From Kribbella monticola (lineage in GTDB: Bacteria; Actinomycetota; Actinomycetes; Propionibacteriales; Kribbellaceae), in contig NZ_QFXK01000038.1 of the NCBI RefSeq assembly GCF_003261635.1, positions 62,001-126,000 on the forward strand: a stretch of 64,000 nt of DNA, read 5' to 3'. Of this stretch, positions 62,004 through 64,000 are shown piece by piece (position 1 is the stretch's first letter; the number at the start of each line of letters is the position of its first letter). The notes under the pieces were generated by a model. It searched no databases. It saw nothing but the letters and a program-made list of their open reading frames with translations, and had not been told where the DNA came from. Both the position numbers and the translations under genes were made by a program.

Positions 62004-63028
62004 GACTGCTCCGCAAGCAGCTTGGTCCCGAAGTCGTCCACCGAGGCCGCCACATCGGACAGCACGACCACTGCGCGCTTCCGCTCCAGGTCGAGGCCGA
62101 CGAACGAGCGATAGCCGCCAGTACCTCCGTTGTGCCAGACCATCGAGTGATCGGTTCCGGTCAGCGGGCTGGTAAGCCAGAACAGCCCGATGCGGTCGCC
62201 GTCGCCGAAATCCTTCCTAGCAGCCAGTGCTTCGACGCCGGTGCCTCTCAGCAACGACTGCAGCATCAGCGCCATGTCGCCCGAGGTGGACACGACCCCT
62301 CCGGCCGGGCCGTACCCGTCCTGGGCCCACGGCGCCTCCTTCCGACCGCCCGAGCTGTAGCCGACGGGTGCTGTCGCGTTCACCTGGGTCTCGTTCATCT
62401 GCAGTGGTTGGAGCACTCGCTCCGACAGAAGCTCCGAGTAGCTCTTCCCTGCTTTGTGGGCGAGCGCCTGACCGAGCAGCGCCGCGCCGAGATTCGAGTA
62501 CGCCGGTTTGCCACGTCCCCCGGTGCCGGCTGCCTTGGCTTGGTCGATCACCTGCTTCACGTCGTACGGGTAGGGATTGCCCGCGGACCAGCTGGCGAGG
62601 AGTGACCGTGCGACGACGAGCGGCTGGTGCGAGGTGTTCGGGAGGCCGGACGTGTGGGTCGCCAGTTCCTCGAGCGAGGCGCTGGCGACGTCTGCTCCCT
62701 CGAGCGGAAGCAGTGAGCCGACCTGCTGATCCAGCTTCACCTCGCCACGGCGTACCGAGTCGGCGAGCAGCAAGCCGGTCAGGGCCTTGCTGATCGAGCC
62801 GATCTCGAACCGGCCGTGCTCGTTCGCACCTCGGCCGGCGAAGACCATCGAGTTGTCACCGATGACCGCAACGGCCAGCCGGTGCCCGGGCCCTTCGTAG
62901 TTCTTATCGATGAAGGCCTGCAGTTTGTCGTCACCGGTCCGCGCCGCCTCCAGGTCGAGGCTGCGCGGCCGGACCAGCCAGCCGCCGGCTGTCACCGCGA
63001 TCGCCAGTAGTACGGCGATGAGTTTCAT
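62000..63028 (-). CDS. Secreted serine hydrolase, beta-lactamase/PBP-like
   Basis: A 342-residue protein with an N-terminal signal/anchor (MKLIAVLLAIAVTAGGWLV) and a class C beta-lactamase fold. The nucleophile motif SxxK is GSISKAL, the YxN motif is PAYSNLGAAL, and HNGGTGG replaces the KTG. Such proteins are DD-peptidases, esterases or lactonases as often as beta-lactamases. The ATG at 63028 overlaps the stop of the upstream regulator gene as ATGA; an earlier frame from 63280 runs through that gene. Operon order: regulator, hydrolase, membrane protein. Confidence 0.9.
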   Translation of the reverse strand: MKLIAVLLAIAVTAGGWLVRPRSLDLEAARTGDDKLQAFIDKNYEGPGHRLAVAVIGDNSMVFAGRGANEHGRFEIGSISKALTGLLLADSVRRGEVKLDQQVGSLLPLEGADVASASLEELATHTSGLPNTSHQPLVVARSLLASWSAGNPYPYDVKQVIDQAKAAGTGGRGKPAYSNLGAALLGQALAHKAGKSYSELLSERVLQPLQMNETQVNATAPVGYSSGGRKEAPWAQDGYGPAGGVVSTSGDMALMLQSLLRGTGVEALAARKDFGDGDRIGLFWLTSPLTGTDHSMVWHNGGTGGYRSFVGLDLERKRAVVVLSDVAASVDDFGTKLLAEQS

Positions 63029-63417
63029 ACTGACCTCTCCAAAGCAACCAAGATCGCCCGTAGCGCATCCACCCGATTCGGCGGTACGGCGAAGACGCCG
63101 CGGCTCGGGCTGTGCAGCCAGCCTTCGGCAGTCAACTGCCGCAGATGGTGGTAGATCTGCCCGCTCGTGCCAAGACCCTGGACCGCACTGAGTGCGTTGA
63201 CTGTGCTGGTCCCGCGCAGGATCTGCTGCATCAAGGTCAGCCGCACCGGGTTCCCGAGTGCTGCGAGCGCCCCAGCCCACACCGTCCAGTCCAGCTCCAG
63301 GACGGCGTCTTCTGTGGGCTCGACGGCCTGTGGACGAAGCCGGGCCGAGGCGCCGGATTCCAGCGCGGCGATCCGCCGCTCCAGCTCGGCGAGCCGGTTA
63401 TCCACAGCTTCTTCCAC
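63025..63417 (-). CDS. ArsR-like winged-helix regulator
   Basis: A 130-residue regulator starting at a GTG at 63417. A short coiled segment (LAELERRIAALESGASAR) precedes the winged helix: WAGALAALGNPVRLTLMQQI, LSAVQGLGTSGQIYHHLRQL then TAEGWLHSPSRGVFAVPP. The GQIYHHLRQL recognition helix is typical of ArsR/BlaI-type repressors; no metal-binding Cys pair is seen. It is the first gene of the operon with the serine hydrolase and probably represses it. An inverted TACGTA site lies just upstream. Confidence 0.87.
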   Translation of the reverse strand: MEEAVDNRLAELERRIAALESGASARLRPQAVEPTEDAVLELDWTVWAGALAALGNPVRLTLMQQILRGTSTVNALSAVQGLGTSGQIYHHLRQLTAEGWLHSPSRGVFAVPPNRVDALRAILVALERSV

Positions 63418-63428
63418 ATTGTGGATAG

Positions 63429-63443
63429 TACGTAGTTACGTAG
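63429..63443. promoter_or_regulatory. Inverted TACGTA repeat upstream of the ArsR-like operon
   Basis: TACGTAGTTACGTAG contains two TACGTA half-sites eight bases apart, 12 bases before the regulator start and in the gap shared with the divergent amidohydrolase gene. It is a likely autoregulatory operator. Confidence 0.5.
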
Positions 63444-63474
63444 CTATTGCAACAACCCGAGACTCTAAAGTGTC

Positions 63475-64000
63475 GTGGTGCGCGATGACGAGGTACCGGC
63501 GTGGTGGCAGCGGCTCGGGGTGGACGGATTGATGGACGTGCACGTCCACTTCCTGCCGGACGCGGTGCTGGACGCGGTGTGGCGGTATTTCGACCAGGCA
63601 GAAGAGCACTACGGCAGAGCCTGGCCGATCACCTATCGAACGCCCGTGGCCGAGCGATTGGAGACGCTGCGCGCACTCGGCGTACGGCGGTTCCCGGCGC
63701 TCGTCTACCCGCACAAGCCCGACATGGCCGCGTGGCTGAACCAGTGGGCACGGGACTTCGCGGCCGCGACACCCGGCTGCGTCCCGAGCGGAACGTTCTT
63801 CCCGGAACCAGGCGCAGCGCAGTACGTGAAAGAGGCTCTGGAGCTGGGCACTCGGATCTTCAAGGTGCATGTCCAGGTCGGCGACTACGACCCGCGCGAC
63901 GACGAGCTCGACGCGGTCTGGGGCCAGCTGGCCGAGGCCGGCGTGCCGGCTGTGGTGCATTGCGGATCAGGGCCGATTCCCGGCAGTCATACCGGCCCTG
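63475..64000 (+). CDS. Amidohydrolase family protein, 5' part only
   Basis: An open frame starts at GTG 63475 or 63478 and runs off the right end; about 174 residues are visible. The metal-binding HxH motif is LMDVHVHFLPD near residue 24, followed by TIM-barrel strands RRFPALVYPHKPD, GTRIFKVHVQVGDY and VPAVVHCGSGPIPGS, the latter holding a further metal-binding His. This is the amidohydrolase-2-type group (hydrolases or decarboxylases). The frame is clean and GC-rich at third positions, and TAAAGT at 63466-63471 could be a -10 for a leaderless mRNA. It is divergent from the ArsR-like operon. Confidence 0.85.
   Translation, partial: MVRDDEVPAWWQRLGVDGLMDVHVHFLPDAVLDAVWRYFDQAEEHYGRAWPITYRTPVAERLETLRALGVRRFPALVYPHKPDMAAWLNQWARDFAAATPGCVPSGTFFPEPGAAQYVKEALELGTRIFKVHVQVGDYDPRDDELDAVWGQLAEAGVPAVVHCGSGPIPGSHTGP

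Overview
The window is chromosomal DNA of a high-GC actinomycete. The evidence is the very GC-rich third codon position throughout, frequent GTG/TTG starts, a Ku with a long lysine tail, a SigB/SigF-type sigma factor, UdgX, a GPGG-motif small membrane protein, DUF5709 and many winged-helix and LuxR regulators. The overall style suggests Kribbella or a close relative in the Nocardioidaceae/Propionibacteriales; that genus guess is inference. I see no rRNA, tRNA, CRISPR array, prophage or transposase. Genes are mostly single or in operons of two to three, on both strands, with several ATGA stop/start overlaps.

Layout. 1-8.4 kb: the start of a secreted beta-helix-like protein, four tandem stem-loops, then a TAXI/TRAP uptake system (binding lipoprotein plus fused permease) divergent from a TctD/TctE-like two-component system, a methyltransferase and a second, permease-less TAXI binding protein. 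8.6-25 kb: a GH38 alpha-mannosidase, an APH(6)-like kinase, a cytochrome P450, DUF5709, a FUSC-type membrane protein, OsmC, a secreted Ca2+-dependent PI-PLC, a TetR regulator, a DUF5107 protein, a KsdD-like flavoprotein and a RIO kinase. Long intergenic gaps here carry a dispersed inverted-repeat family. 25-31 kb: a NIPSNAP protein and a genome-maintenance/stress block (GPGG protein, UdgX, sigma factor, coiled-coil protein, Ku). 31-41 kb: LysR with a DJ-1/PfpI protein, a fused 2-oxoacid dehydrogenase E1, DUF1992, an aldehyde dehydrogenase followed by a DAO-type flavoprotein, and PaiB.

41.3-47 kb: a sugar-acid operon (5-dehydro-4-deoxyglucarate dehydratase and glucarate dehydratase) preceded by a perfect LacI-type operator, a PRC-barrel/DUF2382 stress protein, and a two-gene operon of an ornithine-cyclodeaminase-like enzyme and an ammonia-lyase homologue that lacks the MIO-forming Ala-Ser-Gly. 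47-58 kb: YqeB-like protein, an MmyB-type regulator facing an MFS exporter across three copies of a CTGGTACCAG-like site, a stand-alone GyrA tower-like protein, a VanY-type peptidase, a NarL-type two-component system, a RibD/DHFR-like protein and a large LuxR ATPase regulator. 58.6-64 kb: two alpha/beta-hydrolase esterases and an ATP-grasp protein in one operon, then a winged-helix regulator/serine hydrolase/membrane protein operon and the start of an amidohydrolase.

The best candidates for undescribed biology are the esterase-esterase-ATP-grasp operon, the MIO-less lyase with its cyclodeaminase-like partner, the free-standing GyrA tower protein, and the intergenic inverted-repeat family.
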